NCBI RefSeq assembly: GCF_002994445.1
Contig: NZ_MRZJ01000004.1
Span: 124,001 to 188,000 of the forward strand
Source of the DNA: Staphylococcus simulans
GTDB lineage: Bacteria > Bacillota > Bacilli > Staphylococcales > Staphylococcaceae
Direction of reading: 5' to 3'
DNA length: 64,000 bases
Shown: piece after piece, positions 29,750-40,232 of the stretch
How positions within the stretch are numbered: the first letter of the stretch is position 1
Layout of the letters: the number at the start of each line of letters is the position of its first letter
Made by a program: the position numbers and the translations under genes
The notes under the pieces: generated by a model
The model's input: only the letters and a program-made list of their open reading frames with translations
What the model was told of the DNA's origin: nothing
Database searches by the model: none

Positions 29750-31105
29750 ATGGAAGCAGTAGAATTAAGCAGATTTCTAACCGGTATGACCTTAGCTGTG
29801 CATATTATTTTTGCGACAATAGGGGTAGGCATGCCGCTTATGTTTGCGATTGCGGAGTTTCTTGGAATTAAGAGAAATGATGCAAAATATATTACATTAG
29901 CTAAAAGGTGGGCCAAAGGTTATGCGGTTACCGTAGCTGTCGGTGTTGTGACAGGTACCATTATTGAAATTCAATTGTCATTACTTTGGCCGGAATTTAT
30001 GAGAGTTGCAGGACACGTGATAGCCTTGCCGTTATTTATGGAAGTCTTTGCATTCTTCTTTGAAGCGATTTTCTTAAGTATTTACTTCTATACATGGGAA
30101 CGTTTCAAAAACAAATGGACGCATTTGATTATGAGTATTCCAGTTGTGCTGGGCGGTACATTATCTGCCTTCTTCATCACTTCTGTTAACTCATTTATGA
30201 ATACGCCGGATGGATTTAAAATGTCTAATGGCAAAATGCTTTATGTAGATCCCGTCTCAGCAATGTTCAACGGCTCTTTCGGAGTTCGAGCATTCCACGT
30301 GATTACAACTGCAATTATGACAATGGCCTTTATCTTAGCTGCGATTGCGGCATTTAAGTTATTAAAAGGCAAATTTGAAAAAGATAAAGCTTATCATAAA
30401 AAGGCTTTGAAACTGACGATGACAGTCGGCTTAATCTTTACTTTAGGTTCAATGTTGGCAGGGGACTTGTCAGCGAAGTTCTTGCATAACGAACAACCTG
30501 AAAAATTAGCCGCATATGAGTGGCATTTTGAAGATGAGAGAAACGCGGATTTGGTACTCTTTGGTGTGCTGGATGAAAAGACACAAGAAGTCAAAGGTGC
30601 CATTAAACTGCCTGGCTTACTAAGCTTCTTATCAGACAATAATGTCAAAACAGAAGTTAAAGGGTTGAACAGTTTCCCTAAAGATGAACAACCCCCTTTA
30701 ATCGTTCACTATTTCTTTGATTTAATGGTGGTCGGCGGTATCTTCTGTTTAGTTGTTTCAGGTGTTTATATACTGACACGGGTTGTTAAAAAATGGCGCA
30801 ATTTCTCAACACATAAAAGCTTATTATACGCTATCTTGCTTACAGGACCTGCCGCAATGTTATCTATTGAATTCGGTTGGTTCTTAACAGAGATGGGTCG
30901 TCAGCCGTGGATTATAAGAGGCTATATGAGAGTATCTGAAGCCGCAACACGTGCGGGCGGCTTGACGGGTGTAACGATTGCCTTTGGTGTGGTTTACTTT
31001 ATTATTCTATTCACTGCGACATATGTCTTAATACGTATGTTCAAGAATAACCCGCCGTATAAAGACGTTGAAAAATTAGAAGAGAGCCGAGGTGAAGCAT
31101 CATGA
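29750..31105 (+). CDS. cydA: Cytochrome bd quinol oxidase subunit I
   Basis: Catalytic subunit of the bd-type menaquinol oxidase, the high-affinity alternative to Qox. The 451 residues have about nine helices; His18 (LAVHIIF) is a haem ligand, FHVIT holds the other axial His, and GRQPW (383-387) is the family signature. The Q-loop is short, as in Firmicutes. AGGGTGAT precedes the ATG. A possible promoter is TTGCGG...ATATAA at 29702-29730. cydB overlaps its stop. Confidence 0.96.
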   Translation: MEAVELSRFLTGMTLAVHIIFATIGVGMPLMFAIAEFLGIKRNDAKYITLAKRWAKGYAVTVAVGVVTGTIIEIQLSLLWPEFMRVAGHVIALPLFMEVFAFFFEAIFLSIYFYTWERFKNKWTHLIMSIPVVLGGTLSAFFITSVNSFMNTPDGFKMSNGKMLYVDPVSAMFNGSFGVRAFHVITTAIMTMAFILAAIAAFKLLKGKFEKDKAYHKKALKLTMTVGLIFTLGSMLAGDLSAKFLHNEQPEKLAAYEWHFEDERNADLVLFGVLDEKTQEVKGAIKLPGLLSFLSDNNVKTEVKGLNSFPKDEQPPLIVHYFFDLMVVGGIFCLVVSGVYILTRVVKKWRNFSTHKSLLYAILLTGPAAMLSIEFGWFLTEMGRQPWIIRGYMRVSEAATRAGGLTGVTIAFGVVYFIILFTATYVLIRMFKNNPPYKDVEKLEESRGEAS

Positions 31106-32139
31106 GTATCACAGCGTTTGGTATGATTGTTCTTTATCTATTCCTATTCTTGTATATTATCGTAGGTTCGATTGATTTTGGGGCAGGTATCTTCATTTTA
31201 CAATCGAAATTAAGAGGCACTGAAAGTACATTAGTTCCGTTGATCGGGCGCTATTTAAACCCGGTTTGGGAAGTTACGAACGTGTTCTTAGTGTTCTTCA
31301 CAGTGGGAATTGTCGGGTTCTTCCCGGACTTCGCTTATTACTATGGTTCAGTCTTATTAGTGCCTGGTTCTATTGCGTTGATCTTGCTGACGATTCGCGG
31401 CAGTTTCTACGCTTTCCAAAACTACGGACCAGATTCGAAATTCTCTTGGCTCGTATTGCATAGTGTTTCTGGTTTATTTATTCCAGCCGCATTAAGTATG
31501 GGACTTGTTATTTCTGAAGGCGGTTATATCCATAAGACCAACACAGGTACAGGTGTGGATTTAAACTGGGTAGATTTATTCTTCAGTCCGTTTGCTTGGG
31601 CTGTTGTCTTCTTATCCTTAATATCCGTCATGTATATTTCAGCAGGTTTCCTTGCTTACTATGCACGTAAAGCAGAAAATATGAAAGGTTATAATATTAT
31701 ACGCATGTGGTTTATTTTCTGGGGGCCTCCGATGGCTTTAGTTTCTTTATTTACTTTCATCACATTGCGTTCTCAAAACAAACAGCACTTTGACACTATG
31801 GTCGGCCAATATTGGTGGCTGTTTGTATTAAGTATTTTATGCTTGTTGGCCGCATGGATTTTATCTATAATGAAAAAATCACCTGGAACAGTATTTATGC
31901 TTGTGATTGCACAAATGGGTACAGCCGTAGCAGGTTATGGTATCAGTAAATGGCCGTACATTTTATACCCATATATCAATGGTGAACTGCACAGTGCAAA
32001 TGATACAATGGCACTTGCTTTAACCATTGCGGCAATTCTTGGTTTACTTTTGCTTGTTCCATCGTTAATATTATTAATGAGATTATTCATCTTCAACAAA
32101 GATTATGTTGAAGGTAAAAATGATGAAGGTCATTATTGA
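31102..32139 (+). CDS. cydB: Cytochrome bd quinol oxidase subunit II
   Basis: Second subunit of the bd oxidase, 345 residues, with about eight to nine helices and the typical N-terminal YIIVGSIDFGAGIF segment and NPVWEVTNVFLVFF. Its ATG overlaps the cydA stop (ATGA). No cydCD genes follow here, in contrast to Bacillus, so assembly factors must lie elsewhere. A long terminator closes the operon. Confidence 0.96.
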   Translation: MSITAFGMIVLYLFLFLYIIVGSIDFGAGIFILQSKLRGTESTLVPLIGRYLNPVWEVTNVFLVFFTVGIVGFFPDFAYYYGSVLLVPGSIALILLTIRGSFYAFQNYGPDSKFSWLVLHSVSGLFIPAALSMGLVISEGGYIHKTNTGTGVDLNWVDLFFSPFAWAVVFLSLISVMYISAGFLAYYARKAENMKGYNIIRMWFIFWGPPMALVSLFTFITLRSQNKQHFDTMVGQYWWLFVLSILCLLAAWILSIMKKSPGTVFMLVIAQMGTAVAGYGISKWPYILYPYINGELHSANDTMALALTIAAILGLLLLVPSLILLMRLFIFNKDYVEGKNDEGHY

Positions 32140-32152
32140 TATTGAGTCTTAG

Positions 32153-32220
32153 GTGAGGTGAGGCAGCGTATGCATCTGTAAATGATGCAAAGCGTTCATT
32201 GCCTTATCTCACTTTTATTT
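32153..32220 (+). terminator. cydAB terminator (two-level hairpin)
   Basis: GTGAGGTGAGGCA (32153-32165) pairs with TGCCTTATCTCAC (32200-32212) using two G-T pairs, enclosing an inner GCATC/GATGC hairpin; TTTTATTTTG follows. The next gene's Shine-Dalgarno begins directly after. Confidence 0.85.
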
Positions 32221-32233
32221 TGTGGAGGTTGCT

Positions 32234-32893
32234 ATGGAAAAAGAATTCGTTGTTATAGGATTGGGGCGTTTCGGCGGCAGTATTGTCCGTGAATTGAATG
32301 CATTAGGCATGGACGTGATGGCGATTGATTTAAGCGAAGCCCGTGTAAATGAATACAGTGAAATTGCGACACATGCAGTGGTTGCTGATACAACAGATGA
32401 AGCGGTTATGAAAAGTTTAGGGATCCGCAACTTTGATCAAGTCATTGTTGCGATTGGTGAAAATATCCAAACGAGTACATTAACGACTTTGATTCTAAAA
32501 GAATTAGGCGTTAAAAAAGTTATTGCGAAAGCGCAAAATGACTACCATGCTAAGATTTTAAATAAAATCGGTGCTGACTTAGTCGTACACCCAGAACGTG
32601 ATATGGGTCGTCGTATTGCTCATAATATCGCGAGTGCAAGTGTCTTGGATTACCTTGAACTTGCGGATGAATATTCAATTGTTGAAGCGAAAGCCAACGA
32701 ACGTATTGCAGGTCAAACGATTGTAGACTTGGATATTCGTGCGAACTTCGGTATCAACATTATTGCGATTAAGCGCGGCAAAGATGTTATTATTTCGCCA
32801 GATCCTAATATGAATATCGAATTAGGAGATATCCTGATTATGATTGGTCATGATAATGATTTGAACCGTTTCGAGAAAAAACTCGTCCACTAA
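32234..32893 (+). CDS. ktrC: Potassium channel gating protein (KtrC/KtrA family)
   Basis: Cytoplasmic RCK protein (219 residues) that binds nucleotides, including ATP and c-di-AMP in the family, and gates a KtrB/KtrD-type potassium channel. The N-terminal RCK-N domain shows the Rossmann loop GLGRFGGSI and acidic AIDLSE; the C-terminal RCK-C domain (about 135-219) holds the ligand site. The ATG at 32234 lies 5 bases after GGAGG. The channel subunit is not in this window. KtrC is the S. aureus name for the gene next to cydAB; the split from KtrA is by position. Confidence 0.88.
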   Translation: MEKEFVVIGLGRFGGSIVRELNALGMDVMAIDLSEARVNEYSEIATHAVVADTTDEAVMKSLGIRNFDQVIVAIGENIQTSTLTTLILKELGVKKVIAKAQNDYHAKILNKIGADLVVHPERDMGRRIAHNIASASVLDYLELADEYSIVEAKANERIAGQTIVDLDIRANFGINIIAIKRGKDVIISPDPNMNIELGDILIMIGHDNDLNRFEKKLVH

Positions 32894-32936
32894 CTCAATT
32901 TAAGAAAGTTTATAAATATAGAAAATATAAGCAAAC

Positions 32937-32968
32937 AAAAAGCACATTCCGCGGAATGTGCTTTTCTT
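32937..32968. terminator. Bidirectional terminator between ktrC and rnjA
   Basis: A perfect 22-base palindrome (32941-32962, centre CCGCGG) flanked by A-run on the left and T-run on the right acts for both converging genes. Confidence 0.92.
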
Positions 32969-32997
32969 ATCTACTAAAGTGCTTAGCTTACACTGTA

Positions 32998-34914
32998 TTA
33001 GTCTTGTTTAGCTTGTGATTCTTTTTGGTTTTGTTTTGAAGCCTCTTTTTTGTGATGCGGTTTGCGGCTTCTTGGATTGCGTGATTTATTTGCATTGTTC
33101 GTACGGCGTTTGTTTGTCGCATGTTTATGATTATCTTTGCTGCTGCGGTTGTTTTGTTTGTTGTCGCCGTTTGATTTTTTATTCGAACGTTTAGGTCTAG
33201 ATGATTTTGGTTTTTTCGTTGGTGTTACTTGTTCACCGTTTTCATTTACTTTCATGATAACAGGCAGAATCATTGGTTTACGTGCAGTTTTTTCAAATAA
33301 ATATGGTTGCAGCGTTTCAATGATAGAAGATTTGATTTGGTGCCATTGAATTTCTTTGTTTTGATTCAATTTCGAAATCACTTCTGTTTTAATCTTGCGC
33401 TGTGCATCATAGATTAAATGTCCGGATTCGCGCATGTACACAAAACCGCGAGAAATGATGTCTGGTCCAGAAAGTAATGTGTTGGTATTGAAGTCAATAC
33501 TTACCACAACAATGACTAAACCTTCTTCAGATAACAACTTACGGTCTCTGATGACAACATTGCCGATATCTCCGATACCGCTGCCGTCTACTAAGACATC
33601 ACCTGAAGGAATACGTCCGGCTTTACGTGCAGAGTCTCTAGTTAAAGCTAAGACATCGCCATTATCAAAGATAAATACGTTATCTTCATCAACACCGCAT
33701 TCAATACCTGTTTGCGAATGTGCTTTCAACATACGGTATTCACCATGAATCGGCATGAAGTATTTAGGACGGATTAAGCGCAGCATTAATTGCTGATCGC
33801 CTTGTGAACCGTGCCCAGACGTATGAATGTTTGAAATCTTGCTGTGAATAACTTCAGCACCTGCACGATATAAAGCGTTAATAGTACGGTTGATGCTCTT
33901 AGTATTGCCTGGGATAGGGGATGAACTGAATACCACTGTATCCTCAGGGATGATTTTAATTTGTTTATGAGTACCATTCGCAATACGTGATAAAGCTGCC
34001 ATCGGTTCACCTTGAGAACCTGTACATAAAATCAAGAGCTCATGTTTAGGGACTGAGTTGATTTTATTAGGTTCGACAAATGTTTCAGGCGGTGCTTTGA
34101 TATAGCCGAGTTCCATTCCGATTTTGATGTTGTTTTCCATAGAACGTCCGAAAACAACAATTTTACGGTTGTATTTAATCGCAGCTTCTACTGCTTGTTG
34201 TACACGGTAGATGTTCGATGCGAATGTCGCAAAGATAATTCTGCCTGTACATTTGCGGAAGATTTTATCAACGTTTTGACCGACTTCGCGTTCGCTTAAT
34301 GTAAAGTTAGGCACGAGTGCGTTAGTTGAATCAGATAATAATGCTAATACGCCTTCTTCGCCTAATTTAGCCATTTTAGCGATATTTGCCGGTGTACCTA
34401 CAGGTGTAAAGTCGAATTTGAAATCGCCTGTATGCACAATTTTGCCTTCTGGTGTACTTACAATCACACCGTATGCTTCAGGAATACTGTGTGTTGTTAA
34501 ATAAAATGATACATTGAAGTGTTTAGAGTTGATCTCGCTGTCTTCAGTGATTTCATGCAATTCTGCTGTTCTTAATAAATGATGTTCTTCTAATTTATTT
34601 CTGATCAGACCAAGTGCTAATGGACCGCCATAAATCGGTACGTTAAGTTCTTTTAATAAGAAGGGCACACCGCCGATATGGTCTTCATGTCCATGTGTAA
34701 TAAACAGGCCGATGATTTTATCTTTGTTTTGTACAAGATAAGAATAGTCAGGGATGACATAATCGATACCAAGCAGGTTATCATCCGGGAATTTGATTCC
34801 GGCATCGATTAAAACGATTTCATCCTTATATTCAACTGCGTACGTATTCTTGCCGACCTCACCGAGACCGCCAAGTGCGTATACACCGACCTCATTGTTT
34901 TTGAGTTGTTTCAT
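32998..34914 (-). CDS. rnjA: Ribonuclease J1 with long basic C-terminal tail
   Basis: Essential-type 5'-3' exo- and endoribonuclease for mRNA decay and rRNA maturation. The metallo-beta-lactamase core has HGHEDH (His74, His76, Asp78, His79), the beta-CASP domain and the C-terminal domain that S. aureus RNase J1 ends with (near KVNENGE). Here about 77 further residues follow (562-638), rich in Lys, Arg, Asn and Ser, with about 25 Lys/Arg against 5 acidic residues. The tail is in frame and ends at a normal stop. The ATG overlaps the rpoY stop by one base. Confidence 0.96.
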   Translation of the reverse strand: MKQLKNNEVGVYALGGLGEVGKNTYAVEYKDEIVLIDAGIKFPDDNLLGIDYVIPDYSYLVQNKDKIIGLFITHGHEDHIGGVPFLLKELNVPIYGGPLALGLIRNKLEEHHLLRTAELHEITEDSEINSKHFNVSFYLTTHSIPEAYGVIVSTPEGKIVHTGDFKFDFTPVGTPANIAKMAKLGEEGVLALLSDSTNALVPNFTLSEREVGQNVDKIFRKCTGRIIFATFASNIYRVQQAVEAAIKYNRKIVVFGRSMENNIKIGMELGYIKAPPETFVEPNKINSVPKHELLILCTGSQGEPMAALSRIANGTHKQIKIIPEDTVVFSSSPIPGNTKSINRTINALYRAGAEVIHSKISNIHTSGHGSQGDQQLMLRLIRPKYFMPIHGEYRMLKAHSQTGIECGVDEDNVFIFDNGDVLALTRDSARKAGRIPSGDVLVDGSGIGDIGNVVIRDRKLLSEEGLVIVVVSIDFNTNTLLSGPDIISRGFVYMRESGHLIYDAQRKIKTEVISKLNQNKEIQWHQIKSSIIETLQPYLFEKTARKPMILPVIMKVNENGEQVTPTKKPKSSRPKRSNKKSNGDNKQNNRSSKDNHKHATNKRRTNNANKSRNPRSRKPHHKKEASKQNQKESQAKQD

Positions 34915-35129
34915 TATTGAATATGCTCCACTTTATAATCAGGTGATTTTTGTTCATATTCTAAATGTGCGCCCTCTAATTTAGTAATGAACTCAATGTT
35001 ATAGTTTCTGTTTTTAAGATATTTTCTTACTTCTTCTTCTGAGTTGCCTTCTACGTAAATCGTATGTGTGTTCTCACGTACGATTACTTCTGATTTGTCG
35101 TCTTGAAAAAATACTTTGTAAATTGCCAT
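34914..35129 (-). CDS. rpoY: RNA polymerase epsilon subunit
   Basis: A 71-residue accessory subunit of Firmicutes RNA polymerase (formerly DUF1447). The sequence [20 protein letters not shown] and the ending YKVEHIQ fit the family. TAGGAGG precedes the ATG. It is translationally coupled to rnjA, an arrangement conserved in Bacillus and Staphylococcus and linking transcription with RNA decay. Confidence 0.95.
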   Translation of the reverse strand: MAIYKVFFQDDKSEVIVRENTHTIYVEGNSEEEVRKYLKNRNYNIEFITKLEGAHLEYEQKSPDYKVEHIQ

Positions 35130-35505
35130 AGTTTATAATTTCCTCCTAAGTTTGTTCAGTTAATCATATTTATAGTAAATTCAAGCCTAGTTCATTATTT
35201 GAAGTTGGTACATTTTGTTTAATCTGAAAATAAATACAACATACCAGCTTAACTGCCCAGTATGTTTGCTAGGTTTGTTATGAATGACGTTCTTGTTTGC
35301 AATGTATGATAGCTTCCTATATACATTTACAGTTATTATTCATTTTACATGATGTAATTCAATAAATAAAGCGGTTTTACTTCTCATAGCACAAACATCA
35401 GTCCTCATTCTCTTGAAAGGAACATAAAAAAGGTTGTGGTAAAATAAAACAAAGAGAAAATGTGATGTTGTGCGAATGAATAACGTTGAAAAGCGGGTGA
35501 GGACA
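35130..35505. promoter_or_regulatory. Divergent intergenic region rpoY / small gene
   Basis: AT-rich region without a convincing gene. AACATAC (35238-35244) pairs with GTATGTT (35260-35266), a small hairpin with an inner CAG/CTG. Before the plus-strand gene, TGTGGTAAAAT near 35438 looks like an extended -10. No clear promoter for rpoY is visible. Confidence 0.4.
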
Positions 35506-35778
35506 ATGAGTAATACAAAACGTATTCTTGAAGATGTAAAAAGGGAAAAAGAAAGAAAAGACAAGATTTTAAAAGGGATTGTATTTGAAAAACGCGGAAA
35601 AGAAATTCTGATGTTTTTCGAATACCGCCAAGTTGTTGATAATGTTTCTGGCAATCAGCACTTTATCAGACATCATCATGATCCAGAATGGGTAGATGAA
35701 TCAATGATGCAATCCCTCACAAAAGGATTGGATGAATTAAATGTAAAGTATCAATTGCGAAAAGATGTATTTATTTAA
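35506..35778 (+). CDS. Small hypothetical protein
   Basis: A 90-residue protein starting MSNTKRILEDV at an ATG that follows GGGTGAGG; an upstream GTG/ATG would add 12 residues without clear support. It begins with a charged helix (Lys/Glu-rich, residues 5-25) and ends with a compact domain. I do not recognise the family. It is 18 bases upstream of the DUF1801 gene and probably cotranscribed. Confidence 0.65.
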   Translation: MSNTKRILEDVKREKERKDKILKGIVFEKRGKEILMFFEYRQVVDNVSGNQHFIRHHHDPEWVDESMMQSLTKGLDELNVKYQLRKDVFI

Positions 35779-35796
35779 AATTAAAGGAGCGATGGG

Positions 35797-36246
35797 ATGA
35801 CAGAGATAGAAGCTTACATTGCACAGATTGATGAAAAGCGGCGCCCTGCATTTGTGCAGCTGTTTGATGTGATACAAAAGCATTTGCCAAAAGGATTCCA
35901 ACCGGTGATGCAATATGGTATGCCGACTTTTGCAGTACCGTTAGAACGCTATCCACAAGGTTATTTAGGCAATCCAGATGTACCGTTGCCTTTTGTGAGT
36001 ATAGCAGCACAGAAAAATTTTATCGGTTTGTATCATATGGGACTATACGGTGATGAAGATTTAAAAACGTGGTTTATCCATAGATATGAACAAGAAGTAC
36101 CGACTAAACTGAATATGGGGAAGAGTTGTGTACGGATGTCGAATCCGAAAAATATCCCGTATGACTTGATTGCGGATTTATGCGAAAAAATAACAGTTGA
36201 AGATTGGATTCGCTATTATGAAGAAAGAAATAACAAAATCTGTTAA
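35797..36246 (+). CDS. DUF1801 (YdhG-like) protein
   Basis: A 149-residue protein with the DUF1801 pattern: N-terminal AYIAQIDEKRRPAFVQLFDVI, then PVMQYGMPTF, then FVSIAAQKNFIGLY and GKSCVRM. Cytoplasmic, no cofactor motif. Some relatives bind iron or act in stress, but no function can be assigned here. AAAGGAGCGATGGG lies before the ATG. A shared terminator separates it from def. Confidence 0.85.
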   Translation: MTEIEAYIAQIDEKRRPAFVQLFDVIQKHLPKGFQPVMQYGMPTFAVPLERYPQGYLGNPDVPLPFVSIAAQKNFIGLYHMGLYGDEDLKTWFIHRYEQEVPTKLNMGKSCVRMSNPKNIPYDLIADLCEKITVEDWIRYYEERNNKIC

Positions 36247-36258
36247 ACAGCATGCAAA

Positions 36259-36290
36259 AAGAGGCCGCATAGTTTATGGGCCTCTTCATT
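36259..36290. terminator. Bidirectional terminator between DUF1801 gene and def
   Basis: AAGAGGCC (36259-36266) pairs with GGCCTCTT (36279-36286), with A-rich left flank and T-rich right flank. Confidence 0.85.
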
Positions 36291-36300
36291 TTGGTTTTGC

Positions 36301-36861
36301 TTATTCATCAAAAAGACGGATGGCATCTTCGTGAGGTTGAAGCGGGTTTTCTTTATCAATATGATCATAAAACATGATACCGTCTAAATGATCGATTTCA
36401 TGTTGTACGATAATCGCGATATAGCCTTTAAGACGTAAATTAATATCATTGCCGTCGATATCTTTGGCTTTGACAGTAATTCGGTTATGACGATGCACTA
36501 AACCTGGAATATCTTCATCTACGCTTAAGCAGCCTTCGCCAGTAGGAAGGTAAGCTTCTTGAACGCTGTAGCTGACAATTTTAGGATTAATCAGCATTAA
36601 TTCGTAAGATTTGCCGTTGCCGTCATCTGGCAAGTGTACAGCAAGCATACGTTTTGAAATATTCAATTGCGGTGCAGCAATACCTACACCTGAACGTAGT
36701 TTGTATTTGCGTGCGATTTCGTCATCTTGACTGTTGATTAAGAATTCATGCATTTCTAATAATTTATTGCGATCTTCTTCTGATAAAGGAAATTTCACTT
36801 CTTCTGCTTTAGCACGAAGTGTTGGATGTCCGTCTCGGATTATATCTTTCATTGTAATCAT
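36301..36861 (-). CDS. def: Peptide deformylase
   Basis: Removes the N-formyl group from nascent proteins. The start at 36861 ([15 protein letters not shown]) gives 186 residues matching the staphylococcal enzyme; an upstream in-frame extension of 73 residues is not conserved. All three motifs are present: GVGIAAPQ (58-65), EGCLSV with the metal Cys, and QHEIDHLDG with two metal His and the catalytic Glu. It has a type 2 (Gram-positive) form. It is divergent from ykyA. Confidence 0.96.
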   Translation of the reverse strand: MITMKDIIRDGHPTLRAKAEEVKFPLSEEDRNKLLEMHEFLINSQDDEIARKYKLRSGVGIAAPQLNISKRMLAVHLPDDGNGKSYELMLINPKIVSYSVQEAYLPTGEGCLSVDEDIPGLVHRHNRITVKAKDIDGNDINLRLKGYIAIIVQHEIDHLDGIMFYDHIDKENPLQPHEDAIRLFDE

Positions 36862-36985
36862 GTCATACACCGTCCTTATTTTAAAATATAACAAAAAATA
36901 TCGAGATAGAACAGAAAAGTATTTGCGAAATAGCTTAAAATTAATTAACATCATTATTGAAATCCCCAAGGAGGTATATTGAAGC

Positions 36986-37618
36986 ATGAAAGTTAATAAA
37001 ACATTAGGTTTAGTGATTGCATCCTCTCTATTATTAGGCGCTTGTACAACAGACAGCCATGACATTAAAGAGTACAACAAGACACTTAAACAAGCAGTTG
37101 AAAAAGAAAATACAGCCGTAAAAGTCGGCGAAAAATTGAATAAACTTACTAATGAGAAAAATGATTTAGCTAAGAAGATTAATGGTAAAGATACAAGTAA
37201 GGTAGTAGATACATCTAAGAAAATTGTTAAAAATATCGATCAGCGCAAAGATGAGTTCAAAAAAGAAGAACAAGCATTTGATGCATCTGAGAAAAAATTC
37301 GAAGAGGCTAAAAAGAAAACAAAAGATCTTCGAAACAAAAAACGAAAAGAAGCAATTGAAAAAACAAATGAAGCCGTTGAGAAAAACTATAAAGCACATG
37401 ATGATTACGCAAAAGCATATAAAAACAGCTTAGATAAAGAAAAAGATTTATTTGAATACATCGTAAAATCAAACGGACAAGCAAATCAATCACAAATTGA
37501 TGAGAAAACAAAAGCGATTGACGACTCATACAAAGACGTAAACAAAAAAATCAAAGCCTACAGCAAGACACGTGATGAACGCGGAAAACAAATGGAAGCA
37601 GCACAACAGATTAAGTAA
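36986..37618 (+). CDS. ykyA: YkyA-type lipoprotein
   Basis: A 210-residue exported lipoprotein: signal with lipobox LLLGAC (Cys at about 20) and then an almost wholly helical, Lys- and Glu-rich chain with strong coiled-coil pattern (residues 25-205). It fits the YkyA family of putative cell-wall-associated lipoproteins; Bacillus has the same gene just before pdhA. AAGGAGG is 12 bases before the ATG. Its role is unknown. Confidence 0.85.
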   Translation: MKVNKTLGLVIASSLLLGACTTDSHDIKEYNKTLKQAVEKENTAVKVGEKLNKLTNEKNDLAKKINGKDTSKVVDTSKKIVKNIDQRKDEFKKEEQAFDASEKKFEEAKKKTKDLRNKKRKEAIEKTNEAVEKNYKAHDDYAKAYKNSLDKEKDLFEYIVKSNGQANQSQIDEKTKAIDDSYKDVNKKIKAYSKTRDERGKQMEAAQQIK

Positions 37619-37705
37619 ACAACAATGGTACAGTTATAGATATTTGACTGGTACAGGTTCTACAACTGTACTTAACACAAGTGATACAGAACTTTTATAA
37701 TTCGT

Positions 37706-37734
37706 TTAACAGTTTTAATAATGTATGATATACT
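37706..37734 (+). promoter_or_regulatory. pdhABCD promoter
   Basis: TTAACA (37706-37711) and TATACT (37729-37734) with a 17-base spacer, about 50 bases before pdhA. An upstream inverted repeat GTACAGTT...AACTGTAC lies at 37629-37672. Confidence 0.7.
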
Positions 37735-37787
37735 AATTTATGGATGAAATGAATTTTCTATTATACGGGAAAGGTATGGTGAATTGA

Positions 37788-38900
<1,113 letters not shown>

Positions 38901-38903
38901 GCC

Positions 38904-39881
38904 ATGGCACAAATGACAATGGTACAAGCGATTAACAACGCACTTAAAACTGAACTTCAAAACGACGAAAATGTTTTGCTTTTTGGTGAAGATGTTGGTG
39001 TTAACGGTGGCGTATTCCGTGTAACGGAAGGTTTACAAAAAGAATTCGGTGAAGATCGAGTATTCGATACTCCGCTTGCTGAATCAGGAATCGGCGGTTT
39101 AGCACTTGGATTAACTGTTGAAGGTTACCGTCCAGTAATGGAAATCCAATTCTTAGGATTCGTATTCGAAGTATTTGACTCTGTTGCAGGTCAAATCGCT
39201 CGTACAAGATTCCGTTCAGGTAACACAAAAGAAGCACCAGTTACAATCCGTGCACCATTCGGCGGCGGTGTGCATACACCTGAATTACACGCAGATAACT
39301 TAGAAGGTATCTTGGCACAATCTCCAGGATTGACTGTAGTTATCCCATCAAACCCATATGATGCAAAAGGATTATTAATTTCTGCAATCAGAAGCAACGA
39401 CCCTGTTGTATATTTAGAACACATGAAATTATACCGTTCATTCCGTGAAGAAGTTCCTGAAGAGGAATATGAAATTGAACTTGGCAAAGCAAAAGTTAAA
39501 CGCGAAGGTAACGACATTACATTAATCGCGTACGGCGCTATGGTTCAAGAAGCATTAAAAGCAGCGGAAGACCTTGAAAAAGACGGTGTATCTGCAGAAG
39601 TTATCGACTTACGTACAGTACAACCGATCGACTTTGACACTTTAGTAGCTTCAGTTGAAAAAACAGGCCGTGCAGTGATGGTTCAAGAAGCACAACGCCA
39701 AGCTGGTGTAGGTGCGCAAGTAGTTGCTGAACTTTCAGAACGCACAATCCTTTCATTAGAAGCTCCGATTGCTCGTGTAGCAGCAGCTGACACTGTTTAT
39801 CCGTTCACTGAAGCGGAAAACGTTTGGTTGCCGAACAAAAACGATATCGTTGAAAAAGCTAAAGCGACTTTAAACTTCTAA
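38904..39881 (+). CDS. pdhB: Pyruvate dehydrogenase E1 beta subunit
   Basis: E1 beta subunit, 325 residues, with a transketolase-like pyrimidine domain (about 1-175, [29 protein letters not shown]) and a C-terminal transketolase domain. AGGAGTCG precedes the ATG inside the end of pdhA. A 351-base gap separates it from pdhC. Confidence 0.97.
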   Translation: MAQMTMVQAINNALKTELQNDENVLLFGEDVGVNGGVFRVTEGLQKEFGEDRVFDTPLAESGIGGLALGLTVEGYRPVMEIQFLGFVFEVFDSVAGQIARTRFRSGNTKEAPVTIRAPFGGGVHTPELHADNLEGILAQSPGLTVVIPSNPYDAKGLLISAIRSNDPVVYLEHMKLYRSFREEVPEEEYEIELGKAKVKREGNDITLIAYGAMVQEALKAAEDLEKDGVSAEVIDLRTVQPIDFDTLVASVEKTGRAVMVQEAQRQAGVGAQVVAELSERTILSLEAPIARVAAADTVYPFTEAENVWLPNKNDIVEKAKATLNF

Positions 39882-40232
39882 TTGTTTAAAATTGCGCGAA
39901 CAAGTCGGCATATTCAGACGGGCTTTTGGGTAGATATGAAGTAAGCGTTTTACTACCTAGTAAGCCAGACAGTATTATTTGCTCTTGCTTGGTCATTGAA
40001 ATAGGCAGGGGCAAATGATTTGTCTACAAGTTAGTATAAATTTTTGAAGATATTATTTCGTTGAAACGAAATCAACTTTTATGTCAAAATATAAACTAGA
40101 ACAATATATTGATTAGATTTCAGCAAACCTGTCGTCTCTAGGGTTTTAACTCGAATGTAGACATTTTTGTTTCAATCTAGCAGTTTTGTCTTGGTTTATG
40201 TGACTTAAAATGACTTTTAGGAGGACAAGAAC
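39882..40232 (+). promoter_or_regulatory. Structured gap between pdhB and pdhC
   Basis: No gene is visible. A 17-bp hairpin (39974-39990 with 40003-40019, four G-T pairs, loop of 12) dominates. It lacks a T-run, so it is not an ordinary terminator. ATTTCGTT/AACGAAAT lies near 40055-40072, and TGTCTACA near 40020 is complementary to TGTAGACA near 40156. AGGAGG stands just before pdhC. Confidence 0.65.

Noticed and set aside
29599-29916. A 105-codon minus-strand frame
   Set aside because: It is antisense to the start of cydA and has low-complexity composition.
35340-35654. A 104-codon minus-strand frame
   Set aside because: It overlaps the better supported plus-strand gene at 35506 and has no ribosome site.
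36862-37080. A 73-residue N-terminal extension of peptide deformylase
   Set aside because: It overlaps the start of ykyA, is not in the family, and the normal start [11 protein letters not shown] has the right length.
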